A DNA stretch of 36,550 nucleotides from Vicinamibacteria bacterium (lineage in GTDB: Bacteria > Acidobacteriota > Vicinamibacteria > Fen-336 > JAGNNV01). The stretch is from NCBI GenBank assembly GCA_019694155.1, contig JAIBCN010000101.1, positions 1-36,550 on the forward strand, written 5' to 3'. This document shows positions 25,737-34,109 of this stretch, piece after piece (position 1 is the first letter of the stretch; each line of letters starts with the position of its first letter). Position numbers and translations under genes: made by a program. The notes beneath the pieces are model-generated. The model searched no databases. It was not told the origin of the DNA and saw nothing but the letters and a program-made list of their open reading frames with translations.

Positions 25737-26719
25737 GAGCGCACCTCTCGAATGAGAGCGTCCACCACCGCCGCGGGGGCGACCGAGGTCAGGCAGCGGT
25801 GGTCGATGGGACATGAGGCGTGCTTGCAGGGCGAGCACTCGGCGACGCCGCGGACGAAGCGGGCCCGCCTGCCAACCGGGTGTGTCTCGTCGGGGTTCGT
25901 GGGGCCGAAGACGCCGACGGTGGGGATGCCGACGGAGGCGCCGAGATGCATGGCTCCCGAGTCGTTCGCCACCAGACCCTCGAGACCCGCGACCAGGCCG
26001 ACGAAGGACCGAAGATCCGTCCGGCCGCAGAGATTGAGAGGCGTCGACTTCATGGCTCGGGCCACGGCCTCCGCCGCCGCGCGGTCCGCGGGAGCGCCGA
26101 GCAGGACGGCCCGGGCTCCAAGCTCCCGGCTCAGGTCATCCGCCGCCGCGGCGAATCGCTCCGGAGGCCACTGCTTCGCCGGACCCTTGGCCGCGCCGGG
26201 CGCGATGCCGAGGAAGCGGCCCGGGCCGAGGAGAGCGCGGCCCGCGTCCTTCCAGGCCTGCGGAGGCGCGATGGATGTGTCGAGGGCGTCGCTCGTGGGA
26301 AGGCCCATGGCGGCAAGCATCGCGCGATAGTAATGCACTTGCGAGCGCCCGCGGACGCTCGAAGGCACGGGCGCTCGACGCGTCAGGAGAAAGCCGCGGC
26401 CCTGCGTCGCGTAGCCCCAGCGCTCCGGAATCCCGGCGAAGGCGGCCGCGATCGCGGTGCCCATCGAATTCGGAAAGAGGATGGCGAGGTCGAAGCCGCC
26501 GCGGAGGCGTGCGATCTCGGGGCCCATACCCAAAGCCTCGATCACCGCATTCACCTCGGGCACCGCCTCGTAGAGGGGCGCCACGGAGGGTCGGGCCAGA
26601 ACGCTGATCATCGCCTCGGGATAGGCGTGGCGGATGTCGCGCAGCGCGGGAAGCGAGAGGACGACGTCACCGAGCCAGTTGGGCGCACGGACCACGACAC
26701 GCGCGGGGTTCGGTTTCAT
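25733..26719 (-). CDS. waaF: GT9 heptosyltransferase (WaaF-like)
   Basis: The 328-residue GT9 enzyme resembles ADP-heptose:LPS heptosyltransferase II. It opens with V-V-V-R-A-P-N-W-L-G-D-V-V-L-S-L-P-A-L, has A-P-G-A-A-K-G-P-A-K-Q-W-P at about 190-202, N-D-S-G-A-M-H-L-G-A-S-V-G and F-G-P-T-N-P, and ends with C-S-P-C-K-H-A-S-C-P. The R-A-P-N-W-L-G-D start is the WaaF form, unlike the R-L-S-S-I-G-D start of the other GT9 gene. The ATG at 26719 overlaps the acyltransferase stop (TGATG); the frame continues upstream only as antisense or out-of-family sequence. Confidence 0.92.
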   Translation of the reverse strand: MKPNPARVVVRAPNWLGDVVLSLPALRDIRHAYPEAMISVLARPSVAPLYEAVPEVNAVIEALGMGPEIARLRGGFDLAILFPNSMGTAIAAAFAGIPERWGYATQGRGFLLTRRAPVPSSVRGRSQVHYYRAMLAAMGLPTSDALDTSIAPPQAWKDAGRALLGPGRFLGIAPGAAKGPAKQWPPERFAAAADDLSRELGARAVLLGAPADRAAAEAVARAMKSTPLNLCGRTDLRSFVGLVAGLEGLVANDSGAMHLGASVGIPTVGVFGPTNPDETHPVGRRARFVRGVAECSPCKHASCPIDHRCLTSVAPAAVVDALIREVRS

Positions 26720-27648
26720 CAGGCCGCGCTCCCGGCGATGCCGCCCGGGACGCTCGCGGGCGGCTTCGTGTGCCAGCGGCGATGCATCCACAGCCACTGA
26801 TCGGGATTCGCACGGATCCAGGACTCGGTGGCCTTCATCATGGCCTGGGTCAGGGCACGCACGGCGTCCTCCCCCGACCCGAAGTCCTTCGGATCGATGG
26901 GCGGGTCGTAGACGACGCGATAGGAGAAATCGCGCATCATGACGGCGCGGCAGGGAAGGACGAGCGCCCCGGTCTTGATGGCGAGCCTGGCCGCGAAGGG
27001 CGTGGTGCAGGCGGGCCGACCGAAGAAATCCACGAAGATGCCCTCCTTCTCCTGCACGTTCTGATCGACCACGAAGGCGACTCCCTGAGCGGCTTTCAGG
27101 CGCCGCATCGAACGGATCATGGCGTGCTCCTTCTCGATCACTTCGTTGCCCGCGCTCTCGCGCAGGGACGTCATCGCGCGATCGAGAGTGGGGTTGTCGA
27201 GAGGCCGGGCCACCACCCCGATGGAGCCGAAGTGCTTGGCGTGGACGATGCCGTGGGTCTCCCAGTTTCCAAAGTGGCCGGTGATGAGGACGACTCCGTT
27301 CGGATTCCGGTGCGCCGCCTCGGCGTGCTCGCGTCCTTCGATGGTGGCGAGCGCGTCCACCACACCGGCCCCTCGGGCCAGGATCCGCACCAGGTCGAAC
27401 ATGACGCCGCCGAAATGGATCCACACGCCACGCGCCGTCCGGTCCACGTCCCCGTCGCTCCACTCCGGGAAGCTCTGCCGCAGATTGTCCTTCGCGATCT
27501 CGAGGTGTCTCCGGTCGAGGGCCGCGACCAGCGCGCCCAGGGCTCGCCCCATCCGCAGGAACAGCGGCCGCGGGATGACGAGGGCGAGGAGCTTGAACGC
27601 GCCCAGCGCCACGGATTCGAGAGCGAAACGGATCCGGCGGCCCGTCAC
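26719..27648 (-). CDS. LpxL/HtrB-type lipid A acyltransferase
   Basis: The 309-residue protein belongs to the lysophospholipid/lauroyl acyltransferase (LpxL/LpxM) family that adds secondary acyl chains to lipid A at the inner membrane. The N-terminal hydrophobic segment (about 10-45) anchors it. The catalytic H-F-G-N-W-E has His125 and Glu130 (HX4E), followed by the usual A-R-P-L-D-N-P and D-Q-N motifs, and the C-terminus has P-D-Q-W-L-W-M-H-R-R-W. The start is GTG 27648, overlapping the lpxK stop as GTGA. The acyl chain used cannot be read from the sequence. Confidence 0.9.
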   Translation of the reverse strand: MTGRRIRFALESVALGAFKLLALVIPRPLFLRMGRALGALVAALDRRHLEIAKDNLRQSFPEWSDGDVDRTARGVWIHFGGVMFDLVRILARGAGVVDALATIEGREHAEAAHRNPNGVVLITGHFGNWETHGIVHAKHFGSIGVVARPLDNPTLDRAMTSLRESAGNEVIEKEHAMIRSMRRLKAAQGVAFVVDQNVQEKEGIFVDFFGRPACTTPFAARLAIKTGALVLPCRAVMMRDFSYRVVYDPPIDPKDFGSGEDAVRALTQAMMKATESWIRANPDQWLWMHRRWHTKPPASVPGGIAGSAA

Positions 27649-28667
27649 AGCCCCGCCTTGATCCGGGCCAGGATGACGCTGTCGATCCGCTTGAGAACCG
27701 CGGGAAGCCGCTCGATGTCGAGACGCGCCGCCAGAACGAGGAGGGGCAGAGCGCCGGGCCAGGCGGCGATGCGAACAGCGTCCTTGGCCGTGGTGACCAC
27801 CGCCAGGGCGCCTGCTTTCCCGGCCGCGTCGGCCAGATCTTTGAGTTCCCCCTCCGAAAAGACATGATGGTCGCGGAAAGACCGCTGGCCCGCCACATCC
27901 ACGCCGCGCGCCGCCACGTCCTTGACGAAGCGCTCGGGAGACCCGATGCCGGAGAAGACGAAGGCCCGGGCCGGGGCATCCACCTCGACACCCGTCCCCT
28001 CCAGGGGAAAGAAGCCGAAATCGGCGCGAGCGAGCGAGAACACATCGTGCGGGCGCTTCGCCTTCAGTTGCGCCACTCTCCGCCCATCGGTCGCCCGGTC
28101 CGTGAAGATCATGTCGGCGGCGCCGAGAGCGCGAACGGATTCGCGAAGCATCCCCGCCGGCATCACCCGCGCACCGAGATCGGCCTCCGTAACGCAGACG
28201 ATGTCGAGGTCACGGTGGAGCCGGCGATGCTGAAAGCCGGAGTCGACGAGAACGATCCTCCGTCCGAAACGCTCCTCGAGGAGGCGGCCGGCCGCGACCT
28301 TGTCCCGCCCCACGACGATCGGGCAGCCAGGAAGCTCGTGGGCGAGGAGGAGCGCCTCGTCGCCCACGCTCGCCACCGTCTCGAGCGGGCTCTCGCCATC
28401 GGACACGATCCGCGGCCCGGGGCTGGCACCGCGGTATCCGTGCCCCAGAACACCCACCTTGGGGCCGCGCGAGGAAAGAGCGCGCGCCAGTTCAATGACG
28501 GTGGGGGTCTTCATGGACCCGCCCATGGCGAGGCCGCCCACGCTGATGACGGGAGAACCGAGCCGCTCCGATTTCAGCAGGCCGAGAGCGTAGGCCCTAC
28601 GACGAAGAGAGGCCCCGAAACCGTAAAGCCACCCCAGCGGGGCCAGAATCGATAGCGCCTCTCGCAA
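27645..28667 (-). CDS. lpxK: Tetraacyldisaccharide 4'-kinase with altered P-loop
   Basis: The 340-residue protein is full length for LpxK, which phosphorylates the 4' position of the lipid A disaccharide at the inner membrane. The fit is clear: V-I-S-V-G-G-L-A-M-G-G-S-M-K-T-P (40-55), G-Y-R-G near 77-80, G-D-E-A-L-L-L-A, V-D-S-G-F-Q-H-R-R-L (141-150), M-P-A-G-M-L-R-E and R-D-H-H-V-F. Two key sites differ from the usual enzyme: the glycine before the P-loop lysine is Met52 (G-S-M-K instead of G-x-G-K), and the D-D-G motif is D-S-G (Ser143). Both changes are read directly from in-frame codons. The TTG start at 28667 follows GAGG. It may still be active, or be specialised. Confidence 0.88.
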   Translation of the reverse strand: MREALSILAPLGWLYGFGASLRRRAYALGLLKSERLGSPVISVGGLAMGGSMKTPTVIELARALSSRGPKVGVLGHGYRGASPGPRIVSDGESPLETVASVGDEALLLAHELPGCPIVVGRDKVAAGRLLEERFGRRIVLVDSGFQHRRLHRDLDIVCVTEADLGARVMPAGMLRESVRALGAADMIFTDRATDGRRVAQLKAKRPHDVFSLARADFGFFPLEGTGVEVDAPARAFVFSGIGSPERFVKDVAARGVDVAGQRSFRDHHVFSEGELKDLADAAGKAGALAVVTTAKDAVRIAAWPGALPLLVLAARLDIERLPAVLKRIDSVILARIKAGL

Positions 28668-28753
28668 TGGGCCTCAAAGGCAGGATGCAGGCGGGTCTCC
28701 GGCCGCGATCGGGCTCGCGAAGCCGGCCAGGGCGAAGCCGCGGCGATCGTGGG

Positions 28754-30091
28754 TCACTTCGAAGGAGCCCCGGAAGTCCCGGAGGGCTGACCCGGCGCGG
28801 GTTCGGATGCGCGGACACCGCCATCGATGAGGCCCGACAGACCGTCAACGGTTCGCCCCAGGGCTCCCCGATTGGGTTCGATCAACGCCCGTCCCTTCCC
28901 GCCGACCTCGTCACGCCGCGCCTTGTCGGTCACGAAGGAAACGACCTCGCGCGCCAGCTCCGTCGCGTCCTTGACGAAGACGAGCGCGCCCTCGCGGTGG
29001 AACTCGTTCGCGATTTCCTGGAAGTTCTGGACATTGGGGCCGGTGATCACGGGAACGCCGCTCGCGGAAACCTCGAGGACGTTGTGGCCGCCCTGCGGGA
29101 CCAGCGAGCCGCCCACGAATCCGACGGTGGCCAGAGAGAAGACGGACGCGAGTTCGCCCAGGGTGTCGAGGAGAAGAACATCCCCCGTCTTCCACTGGCC
29201 GGGTTCGAGATCGGTCCGGCGCACGCACTTGAAGCCCGAAGCCTCCACGATGGCGAGGGCGTCCGCGAACCGGTCGGGATGGCGCGGCGCGAGGACGAGG
29301 CCGAGATTGGGCACTTTCTCCCGGGCCATCTGGAGAGCTTTGAGCACGATCTCCTCTTCGCCGGGGACCGTGCTCCCGGCCACCACGATGGGGCGCGCGG
29401 GATCGGACAGGATGATGCGCGCGAGCCGCTCCTTGGGCCTCGCGGTGTCGAGGGCGTCGAACTTGAGATTACCCGTCACCTTCACCTTGGCCGCGGGAGC
29501 GCCCATGTCCCGGATGCGCTCGGCGTGGGGCTCGGCCTGCATGAAGAAGGCGTCGACTTTCGAGAGGGTGCCCTTGAGGAGTCCGCGGATCCGCCGATAG
29601 CGCGGGTAGGACCTCGGAGAGATCCGGCCGTTGACGAGAGCGATCCTGGTGCCGCGGGCATGAGCTTCGTGGATGAGGTTCGGCCACAGCTCCGTCTCCA
29701 CGATCACGAGCAGGTCAGGCTGAAGGGTGTCGAGGACCTTGCGCACCGGGGAGGGGAAATCGAAGGGCGCGTAGAAGAGGCCGTCGATGCCATGGACCCG
29801 CTGCCTGGCCACCGCGTTTCCGGCCACGGTGGACGTGGACAGGAAGATGCGGTGCCTGGGGAACCGCTTCTTGAGCGGCTCCACGAGGATCCGGGACGCC
29901 AGCACCTCGCCCACCGAAACCGCGTGGATCCAGATGGAGCGATCGCCGTCCACATTGAGATACACCGGGAGAGCGCCGAAGCGTTCCTTGAAGTTGGCGG
30001 TGTACCGGTTGGTGCCGCGGCCGCGCCAAAGGAAGAAGGGAGCCGCGAAGGCAAACCCGAGTCCCAGGAAGAAGGTGTAGATGGAGAGCAT
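28754..30091 (-). CDS. kdtA: 3-deoxy-D-manno-octulosonic acid transferase
   Basis: The 445-residue GT30 enzyme (WaaA) transfers Kdo from CMP-Kdo to lipid IVA. An N-terminal membrane segment (4-22) is followed by W-I-H-A-V-S-V-G-E with the catalytic Glu62, then E-T-E-L-W-P-N, L-V-N-G-R-I-S, T-G-N-L-K-F-D, A-G-S-T-V-P-G-E-E, A-P-R-H-P-D-R-F, G-G-S-L-V-P-Q-G-G-H-N-V-L-E, and P-N-V-Q-N-F. The gene is the first of the minus-strand LPS cluster, starting at ATG 30091 next to a symmetric promoter-like site. An 86-base gap separates it from lpxK. The C-terminal 25 residues (E-P-A-P-G-Q-P-S-G) are a non-conserved tail. Confidence 0.95.
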   Translation of the reverse strand: MLSIYTFFLGLGFAFAAPFFLWRGRGTNRYTANFKERFGALPVYLNVDGDRSIWIHAVSVGEVLASRILVEPLKKRFPRHRIFLSTSTVAGNAVARQRVHGIDGLFYAPFDFPSPVRKVLDTLQPDLLVIVETELWPNLIHEAHARGTRIALVNGRISPRSYPRYRRIRGLLKGTLSKVDAFFMQAEPHAERIRDMGAPAAKVKVTGNLKFDALDTARPKERLARIILSDPARPIVVAGSTVPGEEEIVLKALQMAREKVPNLGLVLAPRHPDRFADALAIVEASGFKCVRRTDLEPGQWKTGDVLLLDTLGELASVFSLATVGFVGGSLVPQGGHNVLEVSASGVPVITGPNVQNFQEIANEFHREGALVFVKDATELAREVVSFVTDKARRDEVGGKGRALIEPNRGALGRTVDGLSGLIDGGVRASEPAPGQPSGTSGAPSK

Positions 30092-30117
30092 TTGGCTGAA
30101 CGGCGAGCAGAGCCGCG

Positions 30118-30136
30118 CCGCGAACTATAGTCGCGG
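30118..30136. promoter_or_regulatory. Palindromic, possibly bidirectional promoter between kdtA and the acyltransferase gene
   Basis: CCGCGAACTATAGTCGCGG is an imperfect palindrome in the 86-base divergent gap 30092-30177. Its core ACTATAGT (30124-30131) is a perfect palindrome that reads TATAGT, a -10-like hexamer, on both strands. This AT-rich pocket stands out in the GC-rich context. A second palindrome, CTTCGAAG, lies at 30146-30153. No strong -35 hexamer is present on either side. Confidence 0.4.
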
Positions 30137-30177
30137 TAATAAGTTCTTCGAAGTGAGCGGGTTCGGTTTCTCTCCCC

Positions 30178-30837
30178 ATGGAACAAAGCGAAGCGCCCCA
30201 GGCGATACCCAGAACACGGGGGGCCTCCCCCTTCATCTCCTTCATCGGCCGGGTGATTTACCGGGCGCTCGGATGGACCTGCACCGGCAAGACCCCGACC
30301 TACAAGAAGTACGTGGTGATCGCGGCGCCCCACACCTCGAACTGGGACGGCTTCTTCCTGATCGGCGCCGCCTCCATGTTGAACCTCAACTTCTCCTTCT
30401 TCGGAAAGCACTCGCTCTTCAAGGGCCCCCTCGGCTGGTTCCTGCGAAGCCGTGGGGGCATCCCGCTCGATCGGAGCCGGAACCAGAGCTTCGTGAGCCA
30501 GGCGGTCTCCTGGTTCAATCGGCTTGATACCTTCGCCATCGGGGTGGCGCCCGAAGGCACGCGCAAGCTCACCGCCGGCTGGAAGACGGGCTTCTACTAC
30601 ATCGCGTTACAGGCCAGGGTGCCGATCGTCCTCGGTTACATCGACTACGCGAAAAAGGAGGGCGGCATCCTTCCCGAGGTCCTCATCCCGACCGGAGACA
30701 TCGACAAGGACTTCGAGATCCTGCGCCGCCTCTACGAGCCCCTCGTGGCGAAACACCCCGAATGGAAGGGACCGATCGTCCCGCTTCGCCGCCAGCCTGA
30801 CGGCTCGAGGGCCGGGGCGGGCGAAGACGACGGGTAA
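30178..30837 (+). CDS. PlsC-like 1-acylglycerol-3-phosphate acyltransferase family protein
   Basis: The 219-residue protein has the HX4D acyltransferase site H-T-S-N-W-D (His52, Asp57), then F-F-G-K-H-S-L-F-K near 75-82 and G-V-A-P-E-G-T-R (Glu126-Gly-Thr-Arg), the acceptor-binding motif. The H-T-S-N-W-D-G form and short length match small bacterial PlsC relatives rather than the essential PlsC, so its lipid substrate is uncertain. A hydrophobic segment at about 17-33 may anchor it. It is divergent from the LPS cluster and might act in envelope lipid synthesis with it. ATG 30178 has no strong ribosome site. Confidence 0.85.
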   Translation: MEQSEAPQAIPRTRGASPFISFIGRVIYRALGWTCTGKTPTYKKYVVIAAPHTSNWDGFFLIGAASMLNLNFSFFGKHSLFKGPLGWFLRSRGGIPLDRSRNQSFVSQAVSWFNRLDTFAIGVAPEGTRKLTAGWKTGFYYIALQARVPIVLGYIDYAKKEGGILPEVLIPTGDIDKDFEILRRLYEPLVAKHPEWKGPIVPLRRQPDGSRAGAGEDDG

Positions 30838-30897
30838 CCGAATCCGGCGCGACGACATCTGAGCGGTGAAGGGAATGCGTAAGAGGAGAAACACGTC

Positions 30898-31389
30898 ATG
30901 GGCGCCATCACAATTCGCCGGGCTTCGGGCCTGGCTCTCAGACTCCTCGGCTACCTGGACTTCGTCCCGGGCCTGCTGACCCGGCTGGTCGTGGGTTTCG
31001 CCTTCTACGACTCGGGGAGCGGCAAGCTCGCGAACCCGGAAAACACCGTGAGCTTCTTCACCGACCTCGGCATCCCCTTCCCGGAGCTGAACGCGGCTTT
31101 CGTCTCCCGACTCGAGTACTACGGGGGCATGCTGCTGCTCGTCGGGGTGCTGACGCGGATCGTGGCCCTGCTCCTGTCTTCCACCATGATCGTCGCCCTG
31201 CTCACCGCGGATCGCGACACGTTCGTGGGGGCGCTGACGCGAAGCTCGGAGGTCGGCCTGTCCGACGTGGCGCCGTTCGTGCTCGGCGTGTTCCTGTCGT
31301 GGCTCGTGATCCGCGGCGCCGGCGCCATCAGCGTGGACGCGCTGCTGAAGCGCGTGATCGACAAGGAAGCCGCCCCCGAAAAGCCGTGA
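30898..31389 (+). CDS. DoxX-family membrane protein
   Basis: The 163-residue protein has four hydrophobic segments and the DoxX layout: R-L-V-V-G-F-A-F near the N-terminus, a G-x-G-K-L segment with F-F-T-D-L-G-I-P-F-P-E, then E-Y-Y-G-G-M-L-L-L-V-G-V-L-T-R. AGAGGAG at 30882-30888, nine bases before the ATG, supports the start. DoxX proteins are inner-membrane proteins of loosely defined role (thiosulfate:quinone oxidoreductase subunit in some archaea, oxidative stress in mycobacteria). It lies 60 bases after the acyltransferase and 35 bases before the glucosidase gene. Confidence 0.85.
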   Translation: MGAITIRRASGLALRLLGYLDFVPGLLTRLVVGFAFYDSGSGKLANPENTVSFFTDLGIPFPELNAAFVSRLEYYGGMLLLVGVLTRIVALLLSSTMIVALLTADRDTFVGALTRSSEVGLSDVAPFVLGVFLSWLVIRGAGAISVDALLKRVIDKEAAPEKP

Positions 31390-31412
31390 CTTCGCCCTCA
31401 CGGCCCCGACAC

Positions 31413-31418
31413 TAGAAT
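31413..31418 (+). promoter_or_regulatory. Candidate leaderless -10 element for the GH63-like gene
   Basis: TAGAAT ends exactly six bases before the GTG at 31425, with no Shine-Dalgarno sequence between, so transcription would begin at the start codon. The hexamer also sits in the loop region of an inverted repeat (CGGCCCCGA 31401-31409 / TCGGGCCG 31418-31425) that might be an operator. Confidence 0.4.
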
Positions 31419-31424
31419 CGGGCC

Positions 31425-34109
31425 GTGGGGCCCTCGACCACCGCCGAACACGAGCGTCTTCTCCGCGAGGCATCGGCCGGCGAGGACTGGCGGCTGTTCG
31501 GGCCCTATCTGGCCGAGCGACAGTGGGGAACGGTGCGGGAGGATTACTCCGCGGACGGCGCCTGCTGGGACTACTTTCCCCACGACCACGCGCGATCGCG
31601 CGCCTACCGCTGGGGCGAGGACGGGCTGCTCGGATTCTGCGACCGCGAGGCCCGGCTCTGCTTCGGCCTGGCTCTCTGGAACGGCCGCGACCCCATCCTG
31701 AAGGAGCGGCTTTTCGGCCTCGCCGCGCCCGAGGGAAATCACGGCGAGGACGTGAAGGAGCTCTACTACTACCTCGACTCGACTCCGACCTATTCGTACT
31801 TCAAGGCGCTCTACAAGTATCCCCTGTGGGCCTACCCGTACGAATGGCTGGTGCGCGAAGGCCGCGGGCGGGATGTCCTGCAGCCCGAGTTCGAGATCGA
31901 GGATACGGGCATTTTCGACCGCGACCGCTACGTCGACGTCACCGCGGAATACGCCAAGGCCTCGCCGACCGACGTGGTCATGCGCATCACCCTCGCCAAC
32001 CGCTCCGGGGAGGACGCCCTTCTTCACGTCATCCCGCAGCTCTGGTTTCGCAATACCTGGTCGTGGGGCCGCGAGGGTCAGCCGGGTTACGGACCCCGGC
32101 CGCGGATGCGGCTGGGGGCGCGGCGATGCGTGGCCCTCGCCCACGAAGGACTGGGGCGCTACTTGTGGGAGGCCGGAATCGCCTCGAACGGCGCCGAGCC
32201 CCGGATACTCTTCACCGAGAACGAGACGAACATGCGCCGCCTCTTCGGATGCGCGAATCCAGGCCCGTTCGTGAAAGATGCGTTCCACGAGCACGTGGTG
32301 GCCGGCCGCGCCGACGCGGTCAATCCCGAGAACGAGGGGAGCAAGGCGGGCGCGCACTACCGGCTGGCCATGGGGCCGCGCGAATCGGTCACCCTGGTTC
32401 TAAGACTCGCTTCCGAGGCGGATGTCCAGGCGCGCCTCGGGCTGCGCCATGTCGACGACACCCTCGCGGCGCGCGCGACGGAGGCCGACCTCTTTTACAG
32501 CGAACTTCTTCCGCCCGCGGTTACCGATGACGAGAAGAACGTCCTGCGCCAGGGCTATGCGTCCCTCCTGTGGTCCAGGCAGTTCTACAACTTCAACGTC
32601 GCCGACTGGCTCCAGGGTGATCCCGCCCAGCCAGCACCTCCCGGCAAACGACTCAAGGGCCGCAATTGCGACTGGACGCACCTCGTGAACCACGACCTCA
32701 TCTCGGTTCCCGACAAATGGGAGTACCCGTGGTACGCGGCCTGGGATCTCGCGTTCCACATGATTCCCTTCGCCCGCGTCGACCCGGCCTTCGCGCGCGA
32801 GCAGCTCGCTCTCTTCCTCAGCGATCGATACGTCCATCCCTCGGGCCAGCTTCCCGCCTATGAGTTCGCGTTCGCCGACGTGAATCCTCCCGTGCACGCC
32901 TGGGCCTGCCTCCGCGTGTTCGAAATGAGCGGCGGTTCGGCCCATCCGGACGGTCGCGCGTTTCTCGAAGCTACCTTCGACGCGCTGGTGCGGAACTTCC
33001 GGTGGTGGCGCAGCCTGGAGGACGTCGCGGGCAACCGCCTGTTGAAGGGCGGCTTCCTCGGCCTCGACAACATCTCGGCCTTCGAGCGCGGGGTCACTCC
33101 CCCGCTCGGCGGCTACCTGGAACAGGCGGACGGCACGGGATGGATGGGCTTCTTCGCCCTCACCATGCTCAGGATGGCCGTGGAGCTGGGACGCGACGAT
33201 CCCGCGGGCTACGACGATCTGGCCGTCGAGTTCTTCGAGAGCTTCGCGGGAACCGTGGAGGCGGTGAACCGGACGGACGGACGGGGCCTGTGGGACGAAG
33301 AGTGGGGCTTCTACTTCGATCACATCAACGTCGACGGAAGACGAACCCCGGTGCGGATCTGGTCCATGGTGGGCCTCATTCCGTTCTTCGCCGTGCACGT
33401 GCTGGAGCGCCGGTGGCTCGAGCACCTGCCGAAGCTTCAGGCCCGGGTGGATGCCTACTTGAAGGACCGGCCCCACATCGACTTTCCCCGCGACCGGCGC
33501 GCCCGGGACCGGAACGACCGCGCCATCCTCGCCGTGCCCTCGCGCGAGCAGCTCCTGAGAGTCCTCACCCACCTGCTCGACGAAACGTCGCTTCTCGGTC
33601 CTACGGGGATCCGCTCCATGTCCAGACGCCATCACCTCGAGCCGTTCGTTCTGCGCGCTCCCCGCGGCGAGTACCGCGCCGAGTACGCGCCGGACGATTC
33701 AAGGACGCGGGCCTTCGGCATCAACTCCAACTGGCGCGGCCCGGTCTGGTTCCCCCTGAATTACCTGATGGTCGAAGCCTTGTACCGCTATCACGACTTC
33801 TATGGCGACACCCTGCGGGTGGAATGCCCCACCGGGTCGGGCGCTTTCATGAACCTGCGCGAGGCGGCGATAGAGATCGAGCGACGCCTCGCCTCCACCT
33901 TCCTCGCGGACCAGAGCGGCCGACGCCCCTGTCATGGCGACAGTCCTCGCTACCGGACGGATCCGCACTTCAAGAACCTGGTCCTGTTCTACGAGTACTT
34001 CTCGGGCGACAGCGGCCGCGGCTTCGGCGCGTCGCACCAGACCGGCTGGACGACCCTGGCCTTACGATGCATCGAGGACGTGGCGAAAAGAAGGGAGACG
34101 CTTCCATGA
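31425..34109 (+). CDS. GH63/MGH1-type glucosidase
   Basis: The 894-residue protein matches the bacterial 'glucosidase' group related to glycoside hydrolase family 63 (mannosyl-oligosaccharide glucosidase fold). The N-terminal 350 residues are a beta-rich domain (G-T-V-R-E-D-Y-S, then V-T-A-E-Y-A-K and I-T-L-A-N-R-S-G). The rest is an (alpha/alpha)6 barrel with W-D-L-A-F-H, L-P-A-Y-E-F-A-F-A-D-V-N-P-P-V-H-A-W, G-G-F-L-G-L-D-N-I, and the strongly conserved E-Y-F-S-G-D-S-G-R-G-F-G-A-S-H-Q-T-G-W near the C-terminus. No signal peptide is seen, so it is likely cytoplasmic. It probably removes glucose from alpha-glucans or glucosylated compounds. Catalytic acids are not assigned. GTG 31425 is the start; the stop overlaps the debranching gene (ATGA). 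Confidence 0.85.
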   Translation: MGPSTTAEHERLLREASAGEDWRLFGPYLAERQWGTVREDYSADGACWDYFPHDHARSRAYRWGEDGLLGFCDREARLCFGLALWNGRDPILKERLFGLAAPEGNHGEDVKELYYYLDSTPTYSYFKALYKYPLWAYPYEWLVREGRGRDVLQPEFEIEDTGIFDRDRYVDVTAEYAKASPTDVVMRITLANRSGEDALLHVIPQLWFRNTWSWGREGQPGYGPRPRMRLGARRCVALAHEGLGRYLWEAGIASNGAEPRILFTENETNMRRLFGCANPGPFVKDAFHEHVVAGRADAVNPENEGSKAGAHYRLAMGPRESVTLVLRLASEADVQARLGLRHVDDTLAARATEADLFYSELLPPAVTDDEKNVLRQGYASLLWSRQFYNFNVADWLQGDPAQPAPPGKRLKGRNCDWTHLVNHDLISVPDKWEYPWYAAWDLAFHMIPFARVDPAFAREQLALFLSDRYVHPSGQLPAYEFAFADVNPPVHAWACLRVFEMSGGSAHPDGRAFLEATFDALVRNFRWWRSLEDVAGNRLLKGGFLGLDNISAFERGVTPPLGGYLEQADGTGWMGFFALTMLRMAVELGRDDPAGYDDLAVEFFESFAGTVEAVNRTDGRGLWDEEWGFYFDHINVDGRRTPVRIWSMVGLIPFFAVHVLERRWLEHLPKLQARVDAYLKDRPHIDFPRDRRARDRNDRAILAVPSREQLLRVLTHLLDETSLLGPTGIRSMSRRHHLEPFVLRAPRGEYRAEYAPDDSRTRAFGINSNWRGPVWFPLNYLMVEALYRYHDFYGDTLRVECPTGSGAFMNLREAAIEIERRLASTFLADQSGRRPCHGDSPRYRTDPHFKNLVLFYEYFSGDSGRGFGASHQTGWTTLALRCIEDVAKRRETLP

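Noticed and set aside
26720..28045. Upstream extension of waaF through the acyltransferase and lpxK region
   Set aside because: This is another frame of clear same-strand genes; WaaF homology starts at ATG 26719.
33002..34105. Upstream extension of the debranching-enzyme gene
   Set aside because: It is an alternative frame of the GH63-like gene; the GDE N-terminal signature begins right after ATG 34106.
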